Both the position numbers and the translations under genes were made by a program. The notes under the pieces were generated by a model. It made no database searches. It saw nothing but the letters and a program-made list of their open reading frames with translations, and was not told where the DNA came from. Positions 16,472 to 23,547 of a stretch of 30,199 nt of DNA are shown here, one piece after another. This DNA comes from a virus, in IMG/VR virus record IMGVR_UViG_3300028422_001968, positions 1 to 30,199 of that record; one strand, 5' to 3'. How positions within the stretch are numbered: position 1 is the stretch's first letter; each line of letters begins with the position of its first letter.

Positions 16472-17206
16472 TTATTCGTTCGTTTTGCTGCCGGGTTTCG
16501 CCTGTTCGTGTTTCAACGCTTCGGCTTTTTCGGCCACGGCCTTTTCCAGTTCTTTCCTCAGCGTCTTGACGGTGGCGGTCGGATCGATCGACTGCGCCTG
16601 GACACAACACTCCAGCGCACGTTCGATGTTGCCGGCTGCCTGGTATTCTTCCGCTGCGGCCTTCAGATACTTGACTTTGATTTCGTCATGGATCTGCCAG
16701 GTCATCACCTGTTCGAAAACTTTGGAAAAATACGGTTCGACCGGATTTTTCAATGCTTTCTGCAGCTTGCGCCAGTCCAGAAACGCATCCGCGACGAATG
16801 TTTTCACATCGCGGCCGAAGCGTTGCGGCATCGGCTGGTTCTGTGCGATCGCCACGTCGGCCATGGCCAGCGCCCGGTCAATTTCACCGAGGTCGAACAG
16901 CCACACCATTACCCGGGTAAGAACAAGGTTCTGAAATTCCTTGCCGGAGGAAATGTATTCGTCCACCAGCGGCAGATACGAGTTTACCAGTTCGCGTTTC
17001 AGCGGATCCCTCGCCGCCCCCTGCGGCAGTTCGCTCAAACGCTTGCAGTCGATATCGAGCTGCGTCAACAGCAGTTCAAAACTCGCTTTGTCTTCCGCCA
17101 TCTGCCGGATTTGCGCTTTTCCCGCGGTTTCAATGGCGGCTTTGGCGGCTTTCGCCGCGTTTTCCGCCCTTACCCGTTCACGATGTGCCCATGCCAAGCT
17201 GACCAT
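16472..17206 (-). CDS. Terminase small subunit / endonuclease (P2 gpM-like)
   Basis: A 244-residue, mainly helical protein (P2 gpM: 247). LLTQLDIDCKRLSELPQ, SYLPLVDEYISSG, VLTRVMVWLFDLGEIDRAL and QRFGRDVKTFVADAFLDW are in the order of the gpM family, including the aspartate-rich central region (WLFDLGEID, near residue 108-116). In P2 the small subunit cuts cos DNA and works with gpP. The C-terminus is lysine-rich with EKAEALKHEQ and may be a coiled coil. It lies 13 bp from the capsid gene. The next gene (gpL) is 111 bp further on, a larger gap than its neighbours have. Confidence 0.86.
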   Translation of the reverse strand: MVSLAWAHRERVRAENAAKAAKAAIETAGKAQIRQMAEDKASFELLLTQLDIDCKRLSELPQGAARDPLKRELVNSYLPLVDEYISSGKEFQNLVLTRVMVWLFDLGEIDRALAMADVAIAQNQPMPQRFGRDVKTFVADAFLDWRKLQKALKNPVEPYFSKVFEQVMTWQIHDEIKVKYLKAAAEEYQAAGNIERALECCVQAQSIDPTATVKTLRKELEKAVAEKAEALKHEQAKPGSKTNE

Positions 17207-17219
17207 AGCCGAAATCCCC

Positions 17220-18227
17220 TTATACGAATTTGACGTTGGCAGCTTCGATCCCGGCGGCCGCTTTCAGATTCCCGATCGCATATGCCTCATTCTGGCTGAT
17301 GTAATCGGCGACGCGGTTTTTCTTCGGCTCGTCAGCGCTCTGGCGACGGAGACTGGTCCGCTGATAATACAGCTGGAGATTCTTCGGATCCGTAACCAGC
17401 AGCCCGTTTTCCGGGAACTGCGGGACAATTACCGAACGCAGACCGCCGTAGGATTTGCCGAGGATCTGGAAGTTGACCTTTTCGGTCGGGGTTTCGGCGT
17501 GTTCGCCCAAAACCTTGTTCATGTCATGCGCCACCAGCTGCTGGCCGATGATCACCACTTCGCGACCGGTACGGTGTTCCTGGGGAATCAGACTGGAAAC
17601 ATCATAGACCAGCTGGTCGATGTTCTTGTAATCGCCGGTTGCCCCGATCTGGATCTTACCGGCTTCTACTGCTCCGGTGGTCAGATAGTTTTCGGCGTTA
17701 TTGGTCTTCAGGTCGTAAATCCAGCCCTTATTGACATCCTGCAGCTTCGGATTGGCAGCCCGATCCGTGGTGGCCGCGGCAGACATCCCAAACCAGCCGA
17801 TCAGAATGCGGTCCAGCGCGATCCGGCGATATACCGCGTTCATGTAGCGCTGGCGGAAATTCTTGTAACGCGCCCAGGCGTCGAGCAGCGAATAGAGAAT
17901 GCCGACGTCGAAATTGGTCTGTTTGCACTCGTACTGGCGACCGTCCGGAGCACCGGCCATCTGCGGCTGGCGTTCGCCGTCCCCGGTCGTATCGGTACGT
18001 CCGGCCACGGTACTGTGGATCTGCATGTCCAGGACTTCGCCCTTGATGTCATCCACCGGGATGATTGAAATTTCCGACAGAAAAGCGTCGGACTCCTGAA
18101 TGGCGTCGTTCAGCAACTGCGCCATCGGCTCGGTAGCGGAAAACTGCGCGGTCGCACTGTCCACGTCATATGCCTTGGCCATGGCCGCCAGCATCTGGTT
18201 GAATAAAAGTCTGGTCTCTCTACGCAT
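17220..18227 (-). CDS. Major capsid protein precursor (P2 gpN-like)
   Basis: A 335-residue protein (P2 gpN: 357) beginning MRRETRLLFNQMLAAMAKAY and containing the usual P2-type landmarks: a FLSEISIIPVDDIKGE segment, KQTNFDVGILYSLLDAWARY, RIALDRILIGWFGMSAA and a C-terminal NEAYAIGNLKAA. This is an HK97-fold shell protein, whose N-terminal part is normally removed by the gpO protease after assembly. It follows the scaffold gene with 27 bp between them. AGGATCC-type purine sequence precedes the ATG. Confidence 0.92.
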   Translation of the reverse strand: MRRETRLLFNQMLAAMAKAYDVDSATAQFSATEPMAQLLNDAIQESDAFLSEISIIPVDDIKGEVLDMQIHSTVAGRTDTTGDGERQPQMAGAPDGRQYECKQTNFDVGILYSLLDAWARYKNFRQRYMNAVYRRIALDRILIGWFGMSAAATTDRAANPKLQDVNKGWIYDLKTNNAENYLTTGAVEAGKIQIGATGDYKNIDQLVYDVSSLIPQEHRTGREVVIIGQQLVAHDMNKVLGEHAETPTEKVNFQILGKSYGGLRSVIVPQFPENGLLVTDPKNLQLYYQRTSLRRQSADEPKKNRVADYISQNEAYAIGNLKAAAGIEAANVKFV

Positions 18228-18254
18228 GGAAGGATCCTCCTGTGTACTGCGTGA

Positions 18255-19112
18255 TTAGATGAAATCGGGGGTGTCGTTGCCGCCGGTACCGGCCGGAATC
18301 TCCTTGCCCGTGCCCTTCATCGCGGCGGTCAGCTTTTCGCTCATACCGGCAATGCTTTCCTGCATGGCCTTCTGGCTTTCCAGCAGCTTGTTGAACTGCT
18401 CATCGGTGACGCCGGTCTTTTCCGTTTCGGTCTGGCTCTTTTCGTTTTTTTCGGCTTCGGTTTTGCCCGGTACGGCGGTAAATTTGCCGACCGCTTCGAC
18501 CAGCTTGGCGACGGCGGCAGTCGTGGCCGTGATCCCGTCTGTCAACTGCTTGAACTGTGCATCGTTCATTTCGTTTTCATCCTTTTTGTTGTTGAAAATT
18601 TCCTTCAGCTTTGATAAAAATGTTTTGTCCGGATCCGCGTCCGGTTCCTTGACGGTAAACAGCTCGGCGGGCAGCTCGATGCAGTCGGCACGTTCGGCGG
18701 TAATGTCCTGCTGGCAGAAATGGATTTCGGTTGTCCCCAGACTGGCCGGACTATCCGTCAACGCCAAGCCGGTCAGATACGCCTTCCCGGTGTCGGCAAA
18801 CTTCGGATTGATTTCCATCGACGTAAACAACCGGTATTTTTCGCTGTTCTGAGCCAGCATGTATTTATTGGGCTGGAACCGGGCTTCCAGCGTGGTAGCG
18901 CCGTCCTTGGCCTTGCCGGTCCGCAGTTCCGTAACCGTGCCGAAGTTACCGTATATGTGTTCCGCATTGATAACTGCAGTATACATTTCCGGGTCATATG
19001 TCGCGGCCGCTTCGATCAGCCACGCTTCTTTGATTTCCCGGCCGTCAGCGGTCTTTCCCGCCTTGCCGATCGTCACCCAGTCGGTGGTCAATGCAACTTT
19101 TTTACCAGGCAT
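18255..19112 (-). CDS. Capsid scaffold and maturation protease (P2 gpO-like)
   Basis: A 285-residue protein (P2 gpO: 284). The N-terminal half is the serine protease domain. Candidate triad residues are Asp11 (TTDW), His52 (NAEHIYG) and Ser121 in ALTDSPASLGT, the family's signature. From about residue 150 the protein becomes helical, charged and Ala/Lys/Glu-rich, and serves as scaffold, ending with a Gly-rich tail (GTGKEIPAGTGG). It guides assembly of the gpN shell, then cleaves itself and the capsid protein. It is the first gene of the leftward late operon. AGAGGGAC lies upstream of the ATG. Confidence 0.9.
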   Translation of the reverse strand: MPGKKVALTTDWVTIGKAGKTADGREIKEAWLIEAAATYDPEMYTAVINAEHIYGNFGTVTELRTGKAKDGATTLEARFQPNKYMLAQNSEKYRLFTSMEINPKFADTGKAYLTGLALTDSPASLGTTEIHFCQQDITAERADCIELPAELFTVKEPDADPDKTFLSKLKEIFNNKKDENEMNDAQFKQLTDGITATTAAVAKLVEAVGKFTAVPGKTEAEKNEKSQTETEKTGVTDEQFNKLLESQKAMQESIAGMSEKLTAAMKGTGKEIPAGTGGNDTPDFI

Positions 19113-19155
19113 TTTCGCTGTCCCTCTTTAGCGTTGATTTTTCATTGATAATAAC

Positions 19156-19195
19156 ATCATGACCACATGATAACGAGAATTTTTGCAAGTCGCAA
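19156..19195 (-). promoter_or_regulatory. Candidate leftward late promoter with overlapping palindrome
   Basis: On the minus strand, TTGCGA (19190..19195) and TATCAT (19167..19172) are separated by 17 bp, giving a start near 19160 and a 48-base leader before gpO. A perfect palindrome, ATCATG-ACCA-CATGAT (19156..19171), covers the -10 and start region and could bind a regulator. No copy of the P2 Ogr site pattern (TGT-N12-ACA) was found in the gap. Confidence 0.45.
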
Positions 19196-19214
19196 CTATC
19201 TATCCATGTGGGTG

Positions 19215-19249
19215 TTTGTGATATTGCGTTCATCGCATGACATCACAAA
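19215..19249. promoter_or_regulatory. Wide inverted repeat between the divergent O and P genes
   Basis: TTTGTGAT (19215..19222) and ATCACAAA (19242..19249) form 8-bp arms 19 bp apart, enclosing a second near-central pair TGCG/CGCA. The element lies midway in the 181-bp gap between the divergent scaffold and terminase genes, upstream of both. It may be the activator site for the late genes. TATAAT at 19282..19287 is only 6 bases before the terminase ATG, so a transcript from it would be nearly leaderless. Confidence 0.35.
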
Positions 19250-19293
19250 AAATGCGCCATGCACGGTCGTAAAAAAGGCGTTATAATGCCGGT

Positions 19294-21066
19294 ATGAAAT
19301 ACACCGATGAACAAAAAGACGAAGCCAAAGGGCTTTTTCTGAAAGGCGCGACGGCGCCGGAAATTTCCGAGCGGCTCGGGATTGAGCGACGGACCGTATA
19401 CAACTGGGTCAAGGACGGGAATTGGGACAAGTCCGTCAACAAGGAAGACACCCTGTACACCATCCGGAAGCGGATCCGGTTGCTGGCCGAACGCGAAAAT
19501 AAAACCGAACTGGAAATTCACGAACTCGACCACCTGATCGAAAACCTGATCAAGCTGGAAAATCTGCAGGCCAAACTGGTGGCCAAAGCGATGGATCAGG
19601 AATCTGACCACGGTGGCGCCGCCGATTCCGGCACCCCCAGGAAGAAAAAGCACAAGCCGCGGAAAAACGACTTTTCCGGGATCAACTTCGACGATCTGAT
19701 GGAGAAATTCCGGGACGGACTTTTCGGCTATCAGCTTGACTGCTGGGAACATCGTCACGAGCGGACGCGCAACATTCTGAAAAGCCGTCAGGTCGGGATG
19801 ACCTTCTATTTTGCCCGGGAGGCGTTCACCGACGCGCTGTTGACCGGCGACAACCAGATTTTCCTGTCGGCCTCCCGCGCCCAGAGCGATGTGTTCCGTG
19901 CCTACATCAAAACGTTTGCCCTGGAATGGTTCGGCATCGATCTGACCGGCAAAGACACCATCGAACTGATCACGCCGCACGGTACCGCCACCCTCTATTT
20001 CCTTTCCACCAATTCGGCCACGGCGCAGAGCTATCACGGCCATGTCTATATCGATGAATATTTCTGGATCCCCAAATTCGCCACCCTGAAGAAAGTGGCC
20101 ACCGCCATGGCCAGCCAGAAAAAGTGGCGGAAAACCTATTTTTCCACGCCCTCGGCCAAAAGCCACGAGGCCTATCCGATGTGGTCAGGCGATGAATTCA
20201 ACGAACGGATGAAACGCGCCAACAAGCCGGTGATCATTTTCCCGTCGCGCGATGAGTTGCGGAAAAACGGCATCCGCTGCGCCGATCTGCAGTGGCGCAA
20301 GATCATCACCATCGAAGATGCGGAAGCCGGCGGCTGCGATTTGTTCAACATCGAGGAACTGAAGCTCGAATATTCCGAGGACGAATTCCGGCAGCTGTTC
20401 CAGGCGTATTTCATCGACGACACCTTGTCGGTGTTCCGGTTCTCGCAACTGGAAAAATGCCTGGCGGATCCGGCGGAATGGAAATTCTACAATGCGGAAA
20501 ACTCTCCGCCATATCCCGGACCGGTGTGGATCGGCTACGATCCCAGCCGCACCCGCGACGGCGCCTGTATCGTGGTTCTGGCGGCGCCGCTGAAGACCGG
20601 CGGCAAATTCTACGTCCTGGAAAAGATTATGCTGCGTAATGTCGCCTGGCAGTTTCAGGCCTCAACCATCAAGGAGCTGTATGATAAATACGGCAGCCAG
20701 GTCGAACACATCGGCATCGATTGCACCGGACCGGGTTCCGGTGTGCTGGAACTGGTCCAGCGCTTCTATCCCGCTGCGGAAGGTATTTACTACACCCCGG
20801 ACAAAAAGACCAAGCTGGTATTGAAAGCGCAACAGGTTGTGGGTGACGGACGGATCGAGTGGAACATCGAGTGGTCGGATATCGCGGCCGGGTTCATGAT
20901 GATCCACCGGTGTGTCAACGGCAGCGGTCAGATCAGCTATGTGGCCGACCGCAGTGATCTTTCCGGCCATGCCGACGCCGCCTGGGCAATCATGCATGCC
21001 CTGATTCATGAAGATTTGATCCTTCCCAACGAGGATGAAGACTGTACGTTTGTTCTGGCGGGATAG
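19294..21066 (+). CDS. Terminase large subunit, ATPase (P2 gpP-like)
   Basis: A 590-residue protein, the same length as P2 gpP. An N-terminal helix-turn-helix (about 12-45, KGATAPEISERLGIERRTVYNW) precedes the ATPase domain: Walker A-like SRQVGMT at 164-170 and Walker B YIDEYF with D254 and E255. The C-terminal nuclease-type domain starts at WIGYDPSRTRDG (D416), continues with GIDCTGPGSG and has a late aspartate in HADAAW. It translocates DNA into the capsid through the portal. No strong Shine-Dalgarno precedes the ATG (AAAAAAGGCG is 13 bases away). It is transcribed opposite to the rest of the head genes, as in P2. P2 has gpQ beside it, but here the next gene is an Ogr-type regulator. Confidence 0.93.
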   Translation: MKYTDEQKDEAKGLFLKGATAPEISERLGIERRTVYNWVKDGNWDKSVNKEDTLYTIRKRIRLLAERENKTELEIHELDHLIENLIKLENLQAKLVAKAMDQESDHGGAADSGTPRKKKHKPRKNDFSGINFDDLMEKFRDGLFGYQLDCWEHRHERTRNILKSRQVGMTFYFAREAFTDALLTGDNQIFLSASRAQSDVFRAYIKTFALEWFGIDLTGKDTIELITPHGTATLYFLSTNSATAQSYHGHVYIDEYFWIPKFATLKKVATAMASQKKWRKTYFSTPSAKSHEAYPMWSGDEFNERMKRANKPVIIFPSRDELRKNGIRCADLQWRKIITIEDAEAGGCDLFNIEELKLEYSEDEFRQLFQAYFIDDTLSVFRFSQLEKCLADPAEWKFYNAENSPPYPGPVWIGYDPSRTRDGACIVVLAAPLKTGGKFYVLEKIMLRNVAWQFQASTIKELYDKYGSQVEHIGIDCTGPGSGVLELVQRFYPAAEGIYYTPDKKTKLVLKAQQVVGDGRIEWNIEWSDIAAGFMMIHRCVNGSGQISYVADRSDLSGHADAAWAIMHALIHEDLILPNEDEDCTFVLAG

Positions 21067-21079
21067 TTACATACAATAA

Positions 21080-21143
21080 AAATACAACTTATAGTATAAA
21101 TCTGCGGCTTTTATTCTCGAAAATACAATATATAGTATTGTAT
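21080..21143. promoter_or_regulatory. Paired AT-rich near-repeats and palindrome before the ogr-like gene
   Basis: Two 18-base near-repeats, differing at two positions, start at 21080 and 21121 (AAATACAA, two variable bases, then TATAGTAT). The second extends into a 21-bp palindrome, ATACAATA-TATAG-TATTGTAT (21123..21143), which ends 21 bases before the ATG of the activator gene. This looks like a regulated promoter or operator pair for that gene. No convincing -35/-10 pair was found. Confidence 0.45.
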
Positions 21144-21164
21144 AAAGCAAAAGGGGAGAGGCAC

Positions 21165-21422
21165 ATGAGGTTGAGGTGTCCTTACTGCAACGGGAAAACA
21201 GTGATAACGCATCATCAGGTCGTCGACAAGCGGGTTTCGTTTGCGTATGTGACCTGTACCAATCACGAGTGCGGCGCCAGAAGCAAGATCCGGATCAGTT
21301 ACGCCGGCACGATCACGCCGCCGGCGTCCGACCTCTATACCGCCATGCACGAATGGTTCGCCAATCTCCCCGAAGATGAACAGAAAAAGATCGCCCGCCA
21401 ATATCAACCCGCGCTGTTTTGA
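21165..21422 (+). CDS. Ogr/Delta-type zinc-finger late transcription activator
   Basis: An 85-residue protein starting MRLRCPYC. Cys5, Cys8, Cys31 and Cys36 give the CX2C...CX4C pattern of the P2 Ogr and P4 Delta activators, which bind a zinc ion and recruit RNA polymerase to late promoters. AAGGGGAG lies just upstream of the ATG at 21165. A TTG nine codons earlier is in frame but less likely. The basic stretch after the finger (ARSKIRISYAG) also fits the family. Probable targets are the O and P promoters in the 19113..19293 gap. Confidence 0.87.
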   Translation: MRLRCPYCNGKTVITHHQVVDKRVSFAYVTCTNHECGARSKIRISYAGTITPPASDLYTAMHEWFANLPEDEQKKIARQYQPALF

Positions 21423-21424
21423 TT

Positions 21425-21823
21425 TTATTTTGAACGTGAAGAATGTCTAAGCCACTTAATATTTCCGGGAATTTTCTCCAGAGAAAGTTCTTTTCGCAAA
21501 GATGAGCGTAGATCGTTCATGAGCTTATCAAGAGATGTTTTCTTTTCTCCTCGAGATATTTCATCCATAATTACCATGGCTAACTCGGCCTGTTCTCTTG
21601 AACCAAAAATTTGAATATCAGTTAAGGTATTTTCCAGTTTTATTGTCGTCTTTTCATCTATTTCCTTTTGAATTACTTCGCAAGCAAAAAAACGTATAGA
21701 GTCAACCAAATAGCCAATAGTAATTTCTCGTTTTTTTGCTTTTTGTTCCCTGAAAACGGCAAGAAAATGCACAATTACAGCACCTAGCACGAGAGACACC
21801 AAAGCCCACCAATTAAAAGTCAT
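21425..21823 (-). CDS. AT-rich single-pass membrane protein of unknown function
   Basis: A 132-residue protein with one N-terminal membrane segment (about residues 4-24) and a soluble, charged helical part after it. It converges on the activator gene with two bases between the stop codons. The gene is much AT-richer than the head and tail genes, which suggests recent acquisition. GGGGGGAAAT precedes the ATG. I do not recognise the family. Its place between late and immunity genes is typical of a lysogeny-expressed accessory gene, but nothing in the sequence shows what it does. Confidence 0.6.
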   Translation of the reverse strand: MTFNWWALVSLVLGAVIVHFLAVFREQKAKKREITIGYLVDSIRFFACEVIQKEIDEKTTIKLENTLTDIQIFGSREQAELAMVIMDEISRGEKKTSLDKLMNDLRSSLRKELSLEKIPGNIKWLRHSSRSK

Positions 21824-21847
21824 ATTTCCCCCCTTTATTTTTTGTTT

Positions 21848-22147
21848 TTACACTTCCAGCTGCTCGACGTGGATGCCGTAAGCTACGGCGATCTTTTCCA
21901 GTGTTGCGCGCTGGTTGTTTTCATTGTTTTCGATCTGGCTCAACGCCGCCTGGGAAATCCCCAGCTTTTTGGCCGCGTCTTTCTGGCTCATGCGCAGATA
22001 GACCCGCCACGCCTTGGCCGGGGAATAGCCTTTTTCCAGCATGAATCCGGCAACCTCGTGCGGAATTTCATCCGGCTCCAGGGGAATGTTGCCCCTTTCC
22101 GCATAGAAATTTTTCACTGAATTGAGGAAATTATATTCCGGCCTCAT
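21848..22147 (-). CDS. XRE-type helix-turn-helix regulator
   Basis: A 99-residue protein. Residues about 50-99 are a standard XRE/Cro-type domain with the helix-turn-helix MSQKDAAKKLGISQAALSQIE. The N-terminal half (residues 1-45) is a separate short region with PLEPDEIPHEVAGFMLEKGYSP. It lies 27 bp after higA and is probably in the same transcript, so it may be a third DNA-binding member of that operon or an independent regulator. The start is uncertain, because no good ribosome site precedes the ATG. Confidence 0.75.
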   Translation of the reverse strand: MRPEYNFLNSVKNFYAERGNIPLEPDEIPHEVAGFMLEKGYSPAKAWRVYLRMSQKDAAKKLGISQAALSQIENNENNQRATLEKIAVAYGIHVEQLEV

Positions 22148-22174
22148 TTTTCATTACCGTCTGTTTCCGAATCA

Positions 22175-22465
22175 TTACGCAAAGGCCAAAGTGTGAATTC
22201 GAGGCAGTTCTTCAGCCAATTCGCTCTGTGCCTTGGCAATATCATACAGTTCCTGAAGCCCAAGCCAAAACTCCGGCTTATTGCCGAAAAACTTAGCCAG
22301 TCTGACGGCGGTGTCCGCAGTAATTGCCCGACTGCCGTTGACAATGGCATTGATCCGGCGCACCGGAACCCGTATTTCCAATGCCAGCTTATTTTGCGAC
22401 AGATTGTAATCTTCCAAAAACTCAGCCAAAGCCATTCCCGGATGTACATTTGTAATATCAGCCAT
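22175..22465 (-). CDS. higA: HigA-family antitoxin
   Basis: A 96-residue protein matching HigA: HPGMALAEFLEDYNLSQNKLAL at residues 8-29, VPVRRINAIVNGSRAITADTAVRLAKFFG (about 33-61) and KPEFWLGLQELYDIAKAQ. HigA binds and neutralises the HigB mRNA-cleaving toxin and represses its own operon through the helix-turn-helix. It follows the toxin gene by 18 bp, the toxin-first order that marks higBA. AAGGGA upstream of the ATG supports the start. The reading frame is intact, unlike the toxin gene. Confidence 0.9.
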   Translation of the reverse strand: MADITNVHPGMALAEFLEDYNLSQNKLALEIRVPVRRINAIVNGSRAITADTAVRLAKFFGNKPEFWLGLQELYDIAKAQSELAEELPRIHTLAFA

Positions 22466-22483
22466 AATCTTTTCCCTTTTAAG

Positions 22484-22763
22484 TTAATGATAATCGGTGA
22501 ATTCAACATCAGCCGCATCAGAACCTGTCCACGTAAAACAAATTCGATACTGCTTGTCCACTCGAATTGAATACTGATTTTTTCTGTTGCCGCGCAACGC
22601 TTCCAATCGATTGCCCGGCGGCATAGACAAATCGCTCAATTCCGTTGCCAAAGTGAATGTAACGCAATTTCAAAAGTGTTTTTTGTTGCAGGACGCTGTT
22701 AAGCCTGGTCTTTTCCCCGTTCCAAATCTTTTCCGTCAATTTATCTTTAAAATTCTCGATCAT
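22484..22763 (-). pseudogene. higB: HigB-type toxin gene with a one-base frameshift
   Basis: The first part encodes MIENFKDKLTEKIWNGEK and continues to KLRYIHFG. From there the family's remaining residues are found in the +1 frame: ELSDLSMPPGNRLEALRG, then NRKNQYSIRV, DKQYRICFTWTG and a final VEFTDYH-stop at 22484..22486. Removing one G of the GG pair at 22648/22649 restores a 92-residue protein aligned without gaps to HigB, as remembered. The unshifted frame instead ends at 22518 as an 85-residue hybrid starting at 22775 or 22763. The toxin is therefore probably inactive, unless the base is an assembly error or a frameshift occurs. The RelE-like catalytic segment lies in the shifted half. 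Confidence 0.85.
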
Positions 22764-22798
22764 TAATGACCCCAAGCTTTTATTTTCATGTCTCTATA

Positions 22799-22835
22799 AG
22801 TATAACCTCAAAGGTAATAAAAAGCAAGTTTGCTT
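22799..22835 (-). promoter_or_regulatory. higBA promoter with palindromic operator candidates
   Basis: On the minus strand, TTGCTT (22822..22827) and TATACT (22799..22804) lie 17 bp apart, followed by higB about 30 bases on. The -35 is part of a perfect 14-bp palindrome, AAGCAA-GT-TTGCTT (22822..22835), and a second small palindrome, ACCT-CAA-AGGT (22805..22815), sits in the spacer. Either could be the HigA operator, since HigA represses its own promoter in known systems. Confidence 0.7.
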
Positions 22836-22839
22836 CTAT

Positions 22840-22863
22840 AAAAAAGGCGGCATTTTCGCCGCC
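22840..22863 (-). terminator. Intrinsic terminator of the C4-controlled operon
   Basis: The minus-strand RNA forms GGCGGC-GAAAAU-GCCGCC followed by six U residues. It lies 15 bp after the stop codon of the last gene of the leftward operon (22879..23091) and upstream of the higBA promoter. This separates the two transcription units. Confidence 0.85.
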
Positions 22864-22878
22864 CTGATGATGTACGCA

Positions 22879-23091
22879 TTATGGAACAATGCTGAAGAGC
22901 AACACCCGGAAACGGCTTCTCTCCGTTTTGCTGGCGTTGCTTTGGGCGAACAGCCGGTCAAGCGCCCGGCGATAGCGGTTGACGGCGGCGAGCTCGATCT
23001 CACGGACTACGTCGTCCGGAACGTCGATGCTGATGTCAGTCTTGACTCCGAGCTGCCAGTGAATGATTTCTTTTGCGGCATATGTTTTCAT
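22879..23091 (-). CDS. Small unknown protein, last gene of the C4-controlled operon
   Basis: A 70-residue protein beginning MKTYAAKEIIHWQLGVKTD, with a basic helical C-terminal half containing a NRYRRALDRLF motif. GGAGG lies 9 bases before the ATG. It is preceded by the 23110..23421 gene (18-bp gap) and followed by the terminator. I recognise no family. The mixed charged and hydrophobic helix could bind protein or nucleic acid, but nothing specific can be said. Confidence 0.6.
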   Translation of the reverse strand: MKTYAAKEIIHWQLGVKTDISIDVPDDVVREIELAAVNRYRRALDRLFAQSNASKTERSRFRVLLFSIVP

Positions 23092-23109
23092 GGCAATTTT
23101 CCTCCTTTG

Positions 23110-23421
23110 TCAGGTAGTGAGTTCTTCGGCTTGCTGCAACGATTCGACCAACGGCTCAGGCTTTATCTCTTCCCCGGCGTTGGCCAGCTCTTCGCAAGCC
23201 GCGAACACAATATTGCGGATGCACTCGTTGACGAACGGGCATTGCTTTTTGACGCACAGTTGCTGAATGACTTCGTCCGTCTGCTCGAGCAACGCGGAAC
23301 GGATTGCGTCCCACAATGTTTCCTTGCCGGAAAATTCGGACAGCTGACCGATGCCGGACACCAGACTTTCCCGGCGGGCGGCGTCGGCCACTTCTTTACT
23401 GAGAAAATATTCTACAGACAT
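23110..23421 (-). CDS. Unknown protein with a cysteine cluster, C4-controlled operon
   Basis: A 103-residue, mostly helical, acidic protein. It has a short cysteine cluster, CVKKQCPFVNEC (about residues 56-67), followed by FAACEEL, a possible metal site. GGAGGTGT just before the ATG is a strong ribosome site. It overlaps the end of the 41-residue gene by 10 bp, which implies coupled translation. The product is not recognised. Confidence 0.6.
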   Translation of the reverse strand: MSVEYFLSKEVADAARRESLVSGIGQLSEFSGKETLWDAIRSALLEQTDEVIQQLCVKKQCPFVNECIRNIVFAACEELANAGEEIKPEPLVESLQQAEELTT

Positions 23422-23537
23422 ATCACACCTCCAACAATGATCGCCGCCACCAGCCAGCAGACGGCAAAAGACATTGAACTTGTTTCGACCTCACGGGAAC
23501 TGTGCCCGCAACCGCCCAGTACGATAGGCGCGTTCAT
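23412..23537 (-). CDS. 41-residue single-pass membrane protein, C4-controlled operon
   Basis: A short protein starting MNAPIVLGGCGHSS, with a C-terminal hydrophobic helix (about residues 23-41, SFAVCWLVAAIIVGGVICL) that could span the membrane once. AAGGGGTGG lies a few bases before the ATG at 23537, which is why this start is chosen over longer in-frame extensions. It sits 10 bp after the first gene of the operon and overlaps the next by 10 bp. Its size and shape suggest a regulator of a membrane partner, a small toxin or a holin-like peptide. None of these can be decided. Confidence 0.55.
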   Translation of the reverse strand: MNAPIVLGGCGHSSREVETSSMSFAVCWLVAAIIVGGVICL

Positions 23538-23547
23538 GGTCCACCCC

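Noticed and set aside
22144-22518. A 124-residue minus-strand frame across higA
   Set aside because: It is a second frame of the higA gene and the true higB end. The higA frame has the conserved antitoxin sequence.
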